A stretch of 6,064 nucleotides of DNA from Campylobacterota bacterium (GCA_030836705.1 JAUPLZ010000356.1:1-6064); one strand, 5' to 3'; counted from the first letter of the stretch, positions 1 through 4,425 are shown. Program-made: numbers and translations. The notes: generated from the sequence alone by a model not told the origin.

Positions 1-61
1 GAAAGATTTCTTTAAAAACAAGATTAGAACCCTGCTCTATTGATTGTGTAGAATAGTTCAT
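1..61 (-). CDS. 5' end of an unidentified gene, cut by the window edge
   Basis: Only the first 20 codons are visible (MNYSTQSIEQ, then GSNLVFKEIF). The start is supported by an ATGA overlap: its ATG at 61-59 shares bases with the TGA stop (60-58) of the upstream 93-codon gene. An AAAGGA Shine-Dalgarno-like sequence lies about 9 nt before it. This arrangement implies translational coupling and one transcript for the two genes. The visible residues are too few for a family assignment. They show no signal peptide and no obvious membrane segment. The gene may equally be long or short, because it continues to the left of the window. Confidence 0.6.
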   Translation of the reverse strand, partial: MNYSTQSIEQGSNLVFKEIF

Positions 62-339
62 ATTATTCCGTCCTTTATTTTATTTTCGACTTGCTTTAAA
101 ACTTCGGCTCTTGAAAGCCCTCTGTATTTTGAAGTCAAGTCCATAGGTTTGTTATTTGACATTGCTTGAAAAAGTTCTCTGCTTATTATAATAGGCGTGT
201 CGCCCAAGCTGGATTTTGGGACTACTTTGCCTGCGATATTAATAACAGAGGGTGTCAGATTGTCACCGACTTCAATATCCATTATAATATTCTGCTTGTT
301 TTCGTCTTTTGCGACTATAAATGTAAGAACTTTGTTCAT
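58..339 (-). CDS. Small hypothetical protein, 93 aa
   Basis: I do not recognise this protein. A TTG at 345 would add two residues, but the ATG at 339-337 (MNKVLTFIVAK) is preferred because AAGGA lies 6 nt before it. The N-terminal two thirds looks beta-rich (VLTFIVA, IIMDIEV, SVINIAG). The C-terminus, from about residue 66, looks helical and charged (SRAEVLKQVENKIKD). There is no signal peptide, membrane segment or cysteine motif. Its stop overlaps the start of the next gene (ATGA), and a TATAAT box sits about 36 nt upstream of its start. It therefore probably heads its own small operon rather than being read only from the sirtuin operon 193 nt upstream. Pairing of a small soluble protein with an overlapping partner is common in toxin-antitoxin modules and phage-type modules, but nothing here proves either. 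Confidence 0.7.
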   Translation of the reverse strand: MNKVLTFIVAKDENKQNIIMDIEVGDNLTPSVINIAGKVVPKSSLGDTPIIISRELFQAMSNNKPMDLTSKYRGLSRAEVLKQVENKIKDGII

Positions 340-374
340 AATCAATCCTTTTACTTAACACCCTATAAATGCAA

Positions 375-401
375 ATTATAATAGATTTATAATAAATGCA
401 A
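375..401 (-). promoter_or_regulatory. Probable promoter of the 93-aa gene
   Basis: On the minus strand a perfect TATAAT lies at 380-375. A weak -35-like TTGCAT lies at 401-396, with a short 15-bp spacer. The predicted start near 368 gives a leader of about 29 nt ending in AAGGA and ATG. The surrounding sequence is very AT-rich, so the -10 box is the main evidence and the -35 box may be irrelevant, as is often the case in Campylobacterota. Confidence 0.45.
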
Positions 402-532
402 GCTTAAGAAAATGAATTGGGTTTTGTTGTTTAATAAGTTTGCTGGTGTTTATTGTTTAAATATTATTACAAATGTCTTTAAAATATGCTTAAGTAGTAA
501 TTATAATTATTATAACTTTGGTTGGATAATTT
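402..532. other. AT-rich spacer after the sirtuin gene
   Basis: I see no gene here. The notable element is a perfect 12-bp palindrome, TAATTATAATTA, at 498-509, just past the sirtuin stop. It extends by one G.T and two A-T pairs to 495-512. There is no G+C-rich stem followed by a T-run, so I cannot place a convincing intrinsic terminator for the sirtuin operon. Transcription may run into the 93-aa gene. Confidence 0.4.
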
Positions 533-1249
533 TTAATTTTGGGTTAAAAATGACTCTATGAGATTTGATATGTCATCTATGGCCTCTGTTGCCGGTTTGA
601 AAAACACTTTGGTAAATCTTCGCTCTTTTATATATGGCGAGACACATAGATTATTTAAGATTGTGTATCGAATTTTTTTGGCTAGGTTGTTTAGCGGGAT
701 TACATTTCCGCTTGTTCCGATTACTACTAACATTTTACAATTTTCGATCTCTTTGTTTAAAAAGTGATATTGCGGGGCGGGCTCTCCGAAAAAGACTATA
801 TTTGGTCTTAGCTCGCTTTGGCACTCTAGGCATTTTGAATTTTTTGAATTGCCTTGTGCTGCATATCCTATGTCAAACAAGAGGCGGCAATTTTCGTTTG
901 TGCATCGTAGATGTTTTAAAAAGCCGTGAAGATGGATTATGTTTTGATCTTGAACTCCGGCTTTTTCAAACAGGTCATCTATATTTTGAGTTATAAGAGT
1001 TATGGCGTTTGGATATTTTGCTTTTAACTTTGCGATAACTTCATGAGCATGGTTTGGCTTTTTATCTTCAAGCTCTTTTCGGCGGGCATCATAGAATGAG
1101 ATTGTCATTTCTCTGTTTTTTTGAAGGCTGTCAAAATTGCATACTTCTTCGACTTTGTGATTTTCCCAAAGTCCGTCCGAATCTCTAAATGTCGCTATTC
1201 CTGATTCGGCGCTTATTCCCGCTCCTGTAAAAATTATTACTTTTGCCAT
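533..1249 (-). CDS. cobB: SIR2-family NAD-dependent protein deacylase (CobB type)
   Basis: This 238-residue protein is a complete cytosolic sirtuin, which removes acyl groups from lysine using NAD+. Visible motifs are the nucleotide-binding GAGISAESGIATFRD (residues 9-23), TQNID (87-91), the catalytic His108 in HLHG, and zinc cysteines C116/C121 and C140/C143. GTSGNV (178-183) is also present. FYDARR (52-57) carries the Tyr-x-x-Arg pair (Y53, R56) that in SIRT5 and E. coli CobB selects succinyl or malonyl lysine. Wording such as DGLWE, KPNHAHE and LHGFL resembles Campylobacter CobB as I recall it. The start ATG follows AGGAACC, which overlaps the TAA of the DUF262-HNH gene 10 nt upstream, so the gene is the last of a three-gene operon. 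No fused TIR, HerA, APAZ or STAND domain is visible, so it does not look like a typical NADase defence effector. Its substrate is unknown. Confidence 0.9.
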   Translation of the reverse strand: MAKVIIFTGAGISAESGIATFRDSDGLWENHKVEEVCNFDSLQKNREMTISFYDARRKELEDKKPNHAHEVIAKLKAKYPNAITLITQNIDDLFEKAGVQDQNIIHLHGFLKHLRCTNENCRLLFDIGYAAQGNSKNSKCLECQSELRPNIVFFGEPAPQYHFLNKEIENCKMLVVIGTSGNVIPLNNLAKKIRYTILNNLCVSPYIKERRFTKVFFKPATEAIDDISNLIESFLTQN

Positions 1250-1259
1250 TGTTGGTTCC

Positions 1260-2360
1260 TTAGATGTTGGATTTTTTTCTATTGCAGTCGCGGCAAAGCA
1301 TTTGGCAATTTTGAGCTGTGGTTTTGCCGCCTTTACTCCATGGAGTAATATGATCCGCCTCCATTTCGTTTATTTCGTAATGGTTGTTTGGCGGGGTGCA
1401 TTTAGGGCAGATACCTTTTTGGTTTTCATATGCCTCTATTTTTTGGTTTTCTGTAAATGGGCGGATACTTAGATGTTTCTCTTTTGCGCTTAGCAGGTAT
1501 TCGTAGATTCCTCTTTTGTTTGTAACATCCTCATCTTTTCTTAGTCTTATAACTTCACTTTTTAGTTTGATAATGTCATAGTTTTGGTCTTTGTAGCTAA
1601 AATAGAGCTCGCCCCAATCTATTCCTTTCATCTCCTTGTGATAATCTGGGAAGAGAACTTCGATCCAATTGATAACTTTTTGAAAATAAACCCATACTTC
1701 GCTTGCGTTTTCATCGTGTTGATGAAGAGCCATATAATTTTCCAAATCGGTTCTTTTACTTAAGGCGATCCATCTTATCGCCGTTTCAAGGTAGTCTTGT
1801 CTATTTACTATCCCGCTTAGATATTTACTTGCCTTATTGTATGCTACGCATCCATTTTTACTGAAATATCTTTTTGCGTCCGTTACCCAACTTCCGCTAT
1901 AAACCGCGTTTCTCAATTCCTGCTCGGTTAATTTTTCGCCGGCGATATTTATTGTTTTAAACCATTTTAGTTTTTCACTTGGTTCGCCTTCGCAAAAATA
2001 TACCATGAGTTCGTAATCTAAGATTTTCTTCTGCTCGTCTTCGTGCAGGTTATGGAAATATCTCATAAGGTATGAGAACTCTCCGTTTACATATTGGGAA
2101 ATAGATATGGTTCTTTGCTGTCCGTCTATGACTTCAAAGTTTCCATCCTCTTTGATTGCCCAATATTGTACATTGAGCGGGAAGTTGTTAAACACTGTAT
2201 CAATTACCGCTTCTCTTTGTTTGTCTTTATAGACGAACTCTCTTTGATATGGCGGTCTTATATCTAGTTTTCCGCCGAATCCGAAAACGCCGTCATTATC
2301 GTTATCGGTATAGCCGTTAGTGAGTTCGCGGATTGTTACCGGCTTTAGCTGGATTTTCAT
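1260..2360 (-). CDS. DUF262 / HNH endonuclease domain protein (GmrSD-like)
   Basis: The protein has 366 residues if it starts at ATG 2360-2358. AAAGG lies 7 nt before that ATG, whereas the upstream TTG (2387) has no such site and would overlap the methyltransferase. The N-terminal DUF262 (ParB/Srx-like) part shows RPPYQREFVY (35-44) and the hallmark DGQQR (79-83), linked in this superfamily to nucleotide hydrolysis. A middle helical part follows. The C-terminus is an HNH-type nuclease with CPKC (318-321), DH (336-337), N351, and a CRDCN motif (356-360), so the last catalytic position is Asn (an HNN variant). DUF262 joined to HNH or DUF1524 occurs in GmrSD and BrxU type IV restriction enzymes. 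Here it follows a modification methyltransferase by 10 nt, so it is probably the restriction partner. Whether it cuts unmodified or modified DNA cannot be told from the sequence. Confidence 0.88.
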   Translation of the reverse strand: MKIQLKPVTIRELTNGYTDNDNDGVFGFGGKLDIRPPYQREFVYKDKQREAVIDTVFNNFPLNVQYWAIKEDGNFEVIDGQQRTISISQYVNGEFSYLMRYFHNLHEDEQKKILDYELMVYFCEGEPSEKLKWFKTINIAGEKLTEQELRNAVYSGSWVTDAKRYFSKNGCVAYNKASKYLSGIVNRQDYLETAIRWIALSKRTDLENYMALHQHDENASEVWVYFQKVINWIEVLFPDYHKEMKGIDWGELYFSYKDQNYDIIKLKSEVIRLRKDEDVTNKRGIYEYLLSAKEKHLSIRPFTENQKIEAYENQKGICPKCTPPNNHYEINEMEADHITPWSKGGKTTAQNCQMLCRDCNRKKSNI

Positions 2361-2370
2361 TTTTGGGCCT

Positions 2371-3339
2371 TTATTGGATTTTATCAATTTTTCTTTTTAT
2401 AACAATTCTTCTATAAATTTTTTGCCCGTTTATACTATTACATCCGGCTAGTTTTGGATAAATTGCCCTATGGTCATCTAGCCCAAGTATCTCAAACTGC
2501 TCAGGATTAAATTTGTCAAGGAAGGTTATAGGCACTCCCATTACCCCCTTATAATCTTTTGGGATATCTTTTGTTTTACTTACCTCAATGGCATCGTAAT
2601 TATCATACTTTGGATAATCTGATTCGTTGCCTTCGTAGGTTTTGTAGAGAAGGAGCTCTTCGTGGCGTTTTTTGTGGTCTAGGTTGGTGTACCAAACAAT
2701 ATTTCTAAATTTTACTAATCCGGTTTCTTCATTATAGACACCTTTTGCAAAACTGTCTGTATGATGTGATGTTTTAAAATAAGCATTTCCACTTTGAAAA
2801 CCATTGCCTAACCATAATCTGCTCTCTTTGATATGTTTAAATATCTCTTTGTATGTGATGGCGTTCATGCTTCCTATTACCAAAAACTTCTTATCGTACT
2901 TCATAAGCTGTGCTATATACTCTCTAAAGAGTGAAAAGGGCGGGTTGGTTACTATGATATCTGATTCTTTTAGTATCTCTATGCTTTCTTGACTTCTAAA
3001 ATCACCGTCACCTTTTAGGTCGGTTCTTATGGCATCATCTAAATTAATAACCCCGTCTTTATTAATATCGTGTTCAACTACTAATTTATATGATTGGCTA
3101 TCTTTTTCGTAATGAGTCGTGATTAATTTTTTTAATCCTAAATGGGAGAAGTTCAGAGCAAAGTATTGAAAGAAGTTGCTCTCTTTTGGATCATCGCAGT
3201 TACAAAAAACTATTTTATTTTTAAAATGGTTTTTATAGTGTATCAGCTCTTTTTCTATATCGGAGAGCTGTGTATAGAATTCATCGTTTTTATTTTTTTT
3301 GGCTGCTCGAAGATTACCGTTCTTTGTCTCTTTGCTCAT
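2371..3339 (-). CDS. EcoRI-family adenine-specific DNA methyltransferase
   Basis: This 322-residue protein should transfer a methyl group from S-adenosylmethionine to adenine N6. It matches M.EcoRI (326 aa) along its length as I recall that sequence: DEFYTQ (19-24), FCNCDDP (45-51), GDGDFRS (110-116), the catalytic TNPPFSLFREY (131-141), then KYDNYDAI, KTKDIP and GVMGVPITFL near the C-terminus. The start is ATG 3339: AAAGG lies 6 nt before it, but only 3 nt before the adjacent ATG 3342. Between residues 91 and 102 it carries an EF-hand/dockerin-like loop (DINKDGVINLDD) that I do not recall in M.EcoRI. It is first in the operon with the DUF262-HNH gene 10 nt downstream. There is no EcoRI-type nuclease gene in the window. 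GAATTC specificity is suggested by family but not shown. Confidence 0.92.
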   Translation of the reverse strand: MSKETKNGNLRAAKKNKNDEFYTQLSDIEKELIHYKNHFKNKIVFCNCDDPKESNFFQYFALNFSHLGLKKLITTHYEKDSQSYKLVVEHDINKDGVINLDDAIRTDLKGDGDFRSQESIEILKESDIIVTNPPFSLFREYIAQLMKYDKKFLVIGSMNAITYKEIFKHIKESRLWLGNGFQSGNAYFKTSHHTDSFAKGVYNEETGLVKFRNIVWYTNLDHKKRHEELLLYKTYEGNESDYPKYDNYDAIEVSKTKDIPKDYKGVMGVPITFLDKFNPEQFEILGLDDHRAIYPKLAGCNSINGQKIYRRIVIKRKIDKIQ

Positions 3340-3358
3340 CATAGGCCTTTGTTTTTTT

Positions 3359-3379
3359 GTTAATTAGTATTCTAATAAC
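3359..3379. promoter_or_regulatory. Inverted repeat upstream of the methyltransferase (possible operator)
   Basis: GTTAATTAG (3359-3367) faces CTAATAAC (3372-3379) across TATT. Five pairs are perfect, then one A bulges, then three more pair. It lies 20-40 nt before the methyltransferase start. On the minus strand it covers a TAGAAT box, so it could be a repressor site over a proximal promoter. It is AT-rich and short, so chance is possible. Confidence 0.35.
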
Positions 3380-3420
3380 TTTATAATAAAAAAACGCTTA
3401 AGTTTGGTTAGATGGGTTTG

Positions 3421-3451
3421 AAAAACTAAAAGATAAGCTCAGAGAACTTAT
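3421..3451 (-). terminator. Intrinsic terminator or attenuator on the minus strand
   Basis: Read on the minus strand, ATAAGTTC (3451-3444), triloop TCT and GAGCTTAT (3440-3433) form an 8-bp stem. CTTTTAGTTTTT (3432-3421) follows it. One pair is U.G on the minus strand and would be an A-C mismatch on the plus strand, so the structure belongs to minus-strand RNA. It sits between the repeat-borne promoter at 3501 and the methyltransferase gene. It would therefore either end a small RNA or limit read-through into the operon. The stem has few G-C pairs. Confidence 0.5.
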
Positions 3452-3459
3452 TGATTAAC

Positions 3460-3488
3460 CCCATCAAAAGACGGGTCGTCCCGAAGGA
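3460..3488 (-). other. Mutually exclusive hairpins, copy a
   Basis: On the minus strand the segment reads TCC, TTCG, GGGA, then CCCGTC, TTTT, GATGGG. The first GGG can pair with the TCC before it (UUCG tetraloop) or with the CCC after it (CGGG, ACGA, CCCG). That CCC can instead pair with the last GGG, giving a 6-bp stem with one G.U pair. Such competition is typical of attenuators. The stem loses one pair if read on the plus strand. Confidence 0.45.
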
Positions 3489-3540
3489 ATTTAGAAGATA
3501 ATTATAGCAAAAAAATACAAATCAACATAAGAGAAAAAGA
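3463..3540. repeat. Direct repeat R1, copy a
   Basis: This copy and copy b (3571-3651) share a 50-nt core (3491-3540 and 3602-3651) with one mismatch, preceded by a diverged hairpin part around CCCGAAGGA. On the minus strand the core ends in a T-tract with TGCTATAAT, so what is duplicated is a promoter plus the start of its transcript. A third, looser copy of the core, including the cataagagaaaaagag part, is at 4165-4220. Confidence 0.8.
3501..3509 (-). promoter_or_regulatory. Extended -10 promoter in repeat copy a
   Basis: The minus strand reads TGCTATAAT (3509-3501) after a T7 run. This is the extended -10 form favoured by the Campylobacterota housekeeping sigma factor. The predicted start is near 3494, and it points at the methyltransferase operon. 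Confidence 0.65.
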
Positions 3541-3569
3541 AATTGGGTGAATATAATCGAGTAGTTTTG

Positions 3570-3598
3570 CCCTCAAAAAGAGGGACGATCCCGAAGGA
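3570..3598 (-). other. Mutually exclusive hairpins, copy b
   Basis: On the minus strand TCC-TTCG-GGA (3598-3589) competes with GGGA-TCG-TCCC (3592-3582). CCCTC-TTTTT-GAGGG (3584-3570) competes with the latter. GGGA-TCG-TCCC is directly followed by TCTTTTTG, so it could also act as a weak terminator. The layout equals copy a although the arm bases differ. Confidence 0.45.
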
Positions 3599-3651
3599 CA
3601 ATTAGAAGATAATTATAGCAAAAAAATATAAATCAACATAAGAGAAAAAGA
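3571..3651. repeat. Direct repeat R1, copy b
   Basis: This is the partner of copy a, 111 nt away. Its core 3602-3651 differs from copy a at one base (T for C). The flanking hairpin differs in sequence but keeps the same pairing plan, so function may have preserved the structure. Confidence 0.8.
3612..3620 (-). promoter_or_regulatory. Extended -10 promoter in repeat copy b
   Basis: The minus strand reads TGCTATAAT (3620-3612) after a T-rich tract. It is identical to the box in copy a. The predicted start is near 3605. Confidence 0.65.
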
Positions 3652-3687
3652 GAAACCTATTGGTTAATCATAGTCCGGCTGCCGGAA
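3651..3687. repeat. Diverged direct repeat R2, copy a
   Basis: About 28 of 37 positions match 4035-4071: both begin AGAAAC, share TATTGGTT and end in CCGGAA. It contains TCCGG-CTG-CCGGA (3674-3686), a perfect 5-bp hairpin that the other copy does not keep. A shorter third relative (agagaacttattgatt) is at 3441-3456, inside the terminator-like hairpin. Confidence 0.5.
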
Positions 3688-3705
3688 ATAGAAAATTTGA
3701 AAATC

Positions 3706-3739
3706 GGTTAAGGGGGGGGGTTAATTACTCCCCCTAACC
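3706..3739. repeat. Strong hairpin with a G9 homopolymer
   Basis: GGTTA (3706-3710), a bulged A and the G-run (3712-3720) face CCCCC (3730-3734) and TAACC (3735-3739). This gives a stem of about 10 bp with a loop that varies with which Gs pair. On the plus strand it is followed by TTTT (3740-3743), so it could be a weak plus-strand terminator. G-runs of this length slip during replication in Campylobacterales and often cause phase variation. Confidence 0.6.
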
Positions 3740-3755
3740 TTTTGGTGCTCCAAAA
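3740..3755. repeat. Perfect 6-bp hairpin
   Basis: TTTTGG (3740-3745) and CCAAAA (3750-3755) pair across TGCT. It directly abuts the G9 hairpin, so the two would stack in RNA of either strand. Confidence 0.5.
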
Positions 3756-3786
3756 CTACAACAGATAGTTACTTTTCGCAAAAAGA

Positions 3787-3795
3787 ATTATATCA
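3787..3795 (-). promoter_or_regulatory. Extended -10 promoter on the minus strand
   Basis: The minus strand reads TGATATAAT (3795-3787) after a T-rich stretch. The predicted start is near 3780, within a CTTTT-TGCG-AAAAG hairpin (3785-3772). Transcription from here would pass through the two hairpins at 3755-3706 toward the R1 repeats. Confidence 0.55.
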
Positions 3796-3897
3796 AATTT
3801 TTTTAATAAAGATGTTTTTTTTAAGAACTTTAAAAAGAAAAAGCTTAATGATTTTACTTTTTTTAGTGAAACGCTGCAAGACTTTGGGATTTTGATT

Positions 3898-3925
3898 TTT
3901 ATATTTTTAAAATTATTGATGTCAA
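3898..3925 (-). promoter_or_regulatory. TTGACA promoter, direct repeat R3 copy a
   Basis: On the minus strand TTGACA (3925-3920) is followed after 16 bp by TATAAA (3903-3898). TTGACATCAATAATT is repeated exactly in copy b, 70 bp away. The predicted start is near 3891. Confidence 0.5.
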
Positions 3926-3937
3926 GAGTTTTTGTCG

Positions 3938-3979
3938 TTTAGATATTAAGGACAAAACAGTTTGTCTTTAATATTTAAA
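3938..3979. promoter_or_regulatory. 19-bp dyad over a predicted start site (operator or RNA hairpin)
   Basis: Two 19-nt arms (3938-3956 and 3961-3979) flank ACAG. They are complementary at 17 positions, and the other two become G.U pairs in plus-strand RNA. The right arm contains the -10 box of the minus-strand promoter at 3995-3968, and the centre falls near its expected start (about 3961). That is the usual place for a repressor operator. The core GACAAA and TTTGTC halves could be the half-sites. A plus-strand RNA hairpin is the alternative reading. Confidence 0.55.
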
Positions 3980-3995
3980 GAATTATTGATGTCAA
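3968..3995 (-). promoter_or_regulatory. TTGACA promoter, direct repeat R3 copy b
   Basis: On the minus strand TTGACA (3995-3990) is followed after 16 bp by TATTAA (3973-3968). The -10 box is weaker than in copy a and is buried in the right arm of the 19-bp dyad. The two copies therefore lie on either side of the dyad and may be differently controlled. Confidence 0.45.
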
Positions 3996-4034
3996 AATTT
4001 TTATAGGTTAAGAATTTTGCCGGCGGGATGATGA

Positions 4035-4071
4035 AGAAACTTATTGGTTTATAACTGCTCTGCTACCGGAA
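4035..4071. repeat. Diverged direct repeat R2, copy b
   Basis: This is the partner of 3651-3687 with about 28 of 37 matches. In both copies the conserved TATTGGTT part reads on the minus strand as a small AACC/GGTT-like or AAAC/GTTT hairpin. Confidence 0.45.
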
Positions 4072-4081
4072 TTGAAAAATT

Positions 4082-4166
4082 AAAAAAAAGATTTATTTTA
4101 TTTTGTGACTGATTACTTTTCTGACATATAACAAGGCAAGTGTGCGTGCATTGACTTACCGTAGGT
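4082..4166 (-). ncRNA. Candidate small RNA (about 85 nt)
   Basis: The RNA is predicted to start near 4166, after the TGATATAAT box at 4181-4173. Its first element is GGTAAGT (4160-4154) pairing with ACTTGCC (4141-4135). That is 7 bp including one U.G pair that exists only on the minus strand. A T8 run (4089-4082) offers an end, although no strong stem lies directly before it. There is no homology I can name, and the 3' end is the weak point. Confidence 0.3.
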
Positions 4167-4172
4167 GCAGAA

Positions 4173-4181
4173 ATTATATCA
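4173..4181 (-). promoter_or_regulatory. Extended -10 promoter, loose third copy of R1
   Basis: The minus strand reads TGATATAAT (4181-4173) after a T8 run. The upstream flank to about 4220 resembles the R1 core (cataagagaaaaagag is kept). It is the most distal of four such boxes, all pointing at the methyltransferase operon. Confidence 0.55.
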
Positions 4182-4275
4182 AAAAAAATATAAACATAAA
4201 TAAACATAAGAGAAAAAGAGATGGGTGGATGCCCTGCTCTTTTGAAACTTTAGAAAAATCGGTTTTGCCCATTTT

Positions 4276-4296
4276 GGCTTTTAAGAGAAAAAAGCC
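4276..4296. repeat. 7-bp hairpin
   Basis: GGCTTTT (4276-4282) pairs perfectly with AAAAGCC (4290-4296) across AAGAGAA. In plus-strand RNA it extends by a U.G and a U-A pair. It has no T-run on its 3' side, so it is not a standard terminator. Confidence 0.45.
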
Positions 4297-4316
4297 GAGG
4301 CGGAGATAGCGCAAAG

Positions 4317-4404
4317 GCGAAAGATGAACGAAGAGAGTTGAAGATTGAGCTTTGCGAAAGATGAACGAAGAGAGTTGAAGATTGAGCTTTGCGAAAGATG
4401 AACG
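4317..4404. repeat. 37-bp tandem repeat, 2.4 copies
   Basis: Unit 1 (4317-4353) and unit 2 (4354-4390) are identical, and the first 14 bases recur at 4391-4404. The unit begins GCGAAAGATGAACG and ends TTGAGCTTT. Its edges (GCGAAAG and CTTTGC) are nearly complementary. 37 is not a multiple of three and stops occur in several frames, so it is not a coding repeat. Iterons, a partition site or slippage expansion are possible; no protein partner is identified. Confidence 0.85.
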
Positions 4405-4425
4405 GTCGTTTTTTAGAATTTTTTT

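Larger units (their letters stand above)
3421..3494 (-). ncRNA. Candidate small RNA or attenuated leader (about 74 nt)
   Basis: The predicted start is about 7 nt after the TGCTATAAT box at 3509-3501, and the end is the U-rich tract at 3432-3421. In order the RNA would have a C(UUCG)G hairpin (3488-3479), a CCCGTC/GATGGG hairpin (3475-3460), and the terminator stem (3451-3433). G.U pairs in the last two form only on this strand. No start codon with a ribosome binding site is seen inside. If polymerase reads through, the same RNA becomes a leader of about 155 nt for the methyltransferase. It matches no RNA family I can name. Confidence 0.4.

Noticed and set aside
634..996. Plus-strand frame of 120 codons opposite the sirtuin
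   Set aside because: It lies fully antisense to a well-supported gene and has no recognisable motif.
533..1249. Sirtuin as a Thoeris, DSR or short-Argonaute NADase
   Set aside because: The protein is the length of a simple deacylase, has all its zinc cysteines and the YxxR motif, and has no fused or adjacent TIR, APAZ, HerA or Argonaute partner.
402..3402. GCTTAAG occurring three times in gene-free DNA (402, 488, 3396) as a possible regulator site
   Set aside because: CTTAAG also occurs inside genes (1759, 5816). In DNA this AT-rich a few copies are expected by chance, and the three sites share no wider flank.
3549..3557. Plus-strand promoter TGAATATAAT
   Set aside because: The TG is one base too far from the box for an extended -10, no -35 is present, and no plus-strand gene follows within a kilobase.
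3505..3640. Tiny minus-strand frames MLICIFLL and MLIYIFLL repeated in the R1 copies, as possible type I toxin peptides
   Set aside because: They are only 8 codons long, lack a ribosome binding site, and are explained by the duplicated T-tract and the TAA within TATAAT.
4140..4180. tRNA-like sequence around the TGATATAAT box
   Set aside because: No T-arm (GTTCGA type), anticodon stem or acceptor pairing could be found in the window.
4028..4207. Minus-strand open frame of about 52 codons starting MFIYVYIFFD
   Set aside because: It has no ribosome binding site (the upstream sequence is pyrimidine-rich), its composition looks noncoding, and it runs across the predicted promoter and hairpin.
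3463..4220. R1/R2/R3 repeats as a CRISPR array
   Set aside because: Repeat lengths and spacings are irregular, there are only two or three copies of each, and there are no uniform spacers or cas genes.
4290..4410. Open minus-strand frame through the 37-bp repeats as a gene remnant
   Set aside because: It has no start codon, the translation is low-complexity Ser/Phe-rich, and a 37-bp period would shift frame at each copy.
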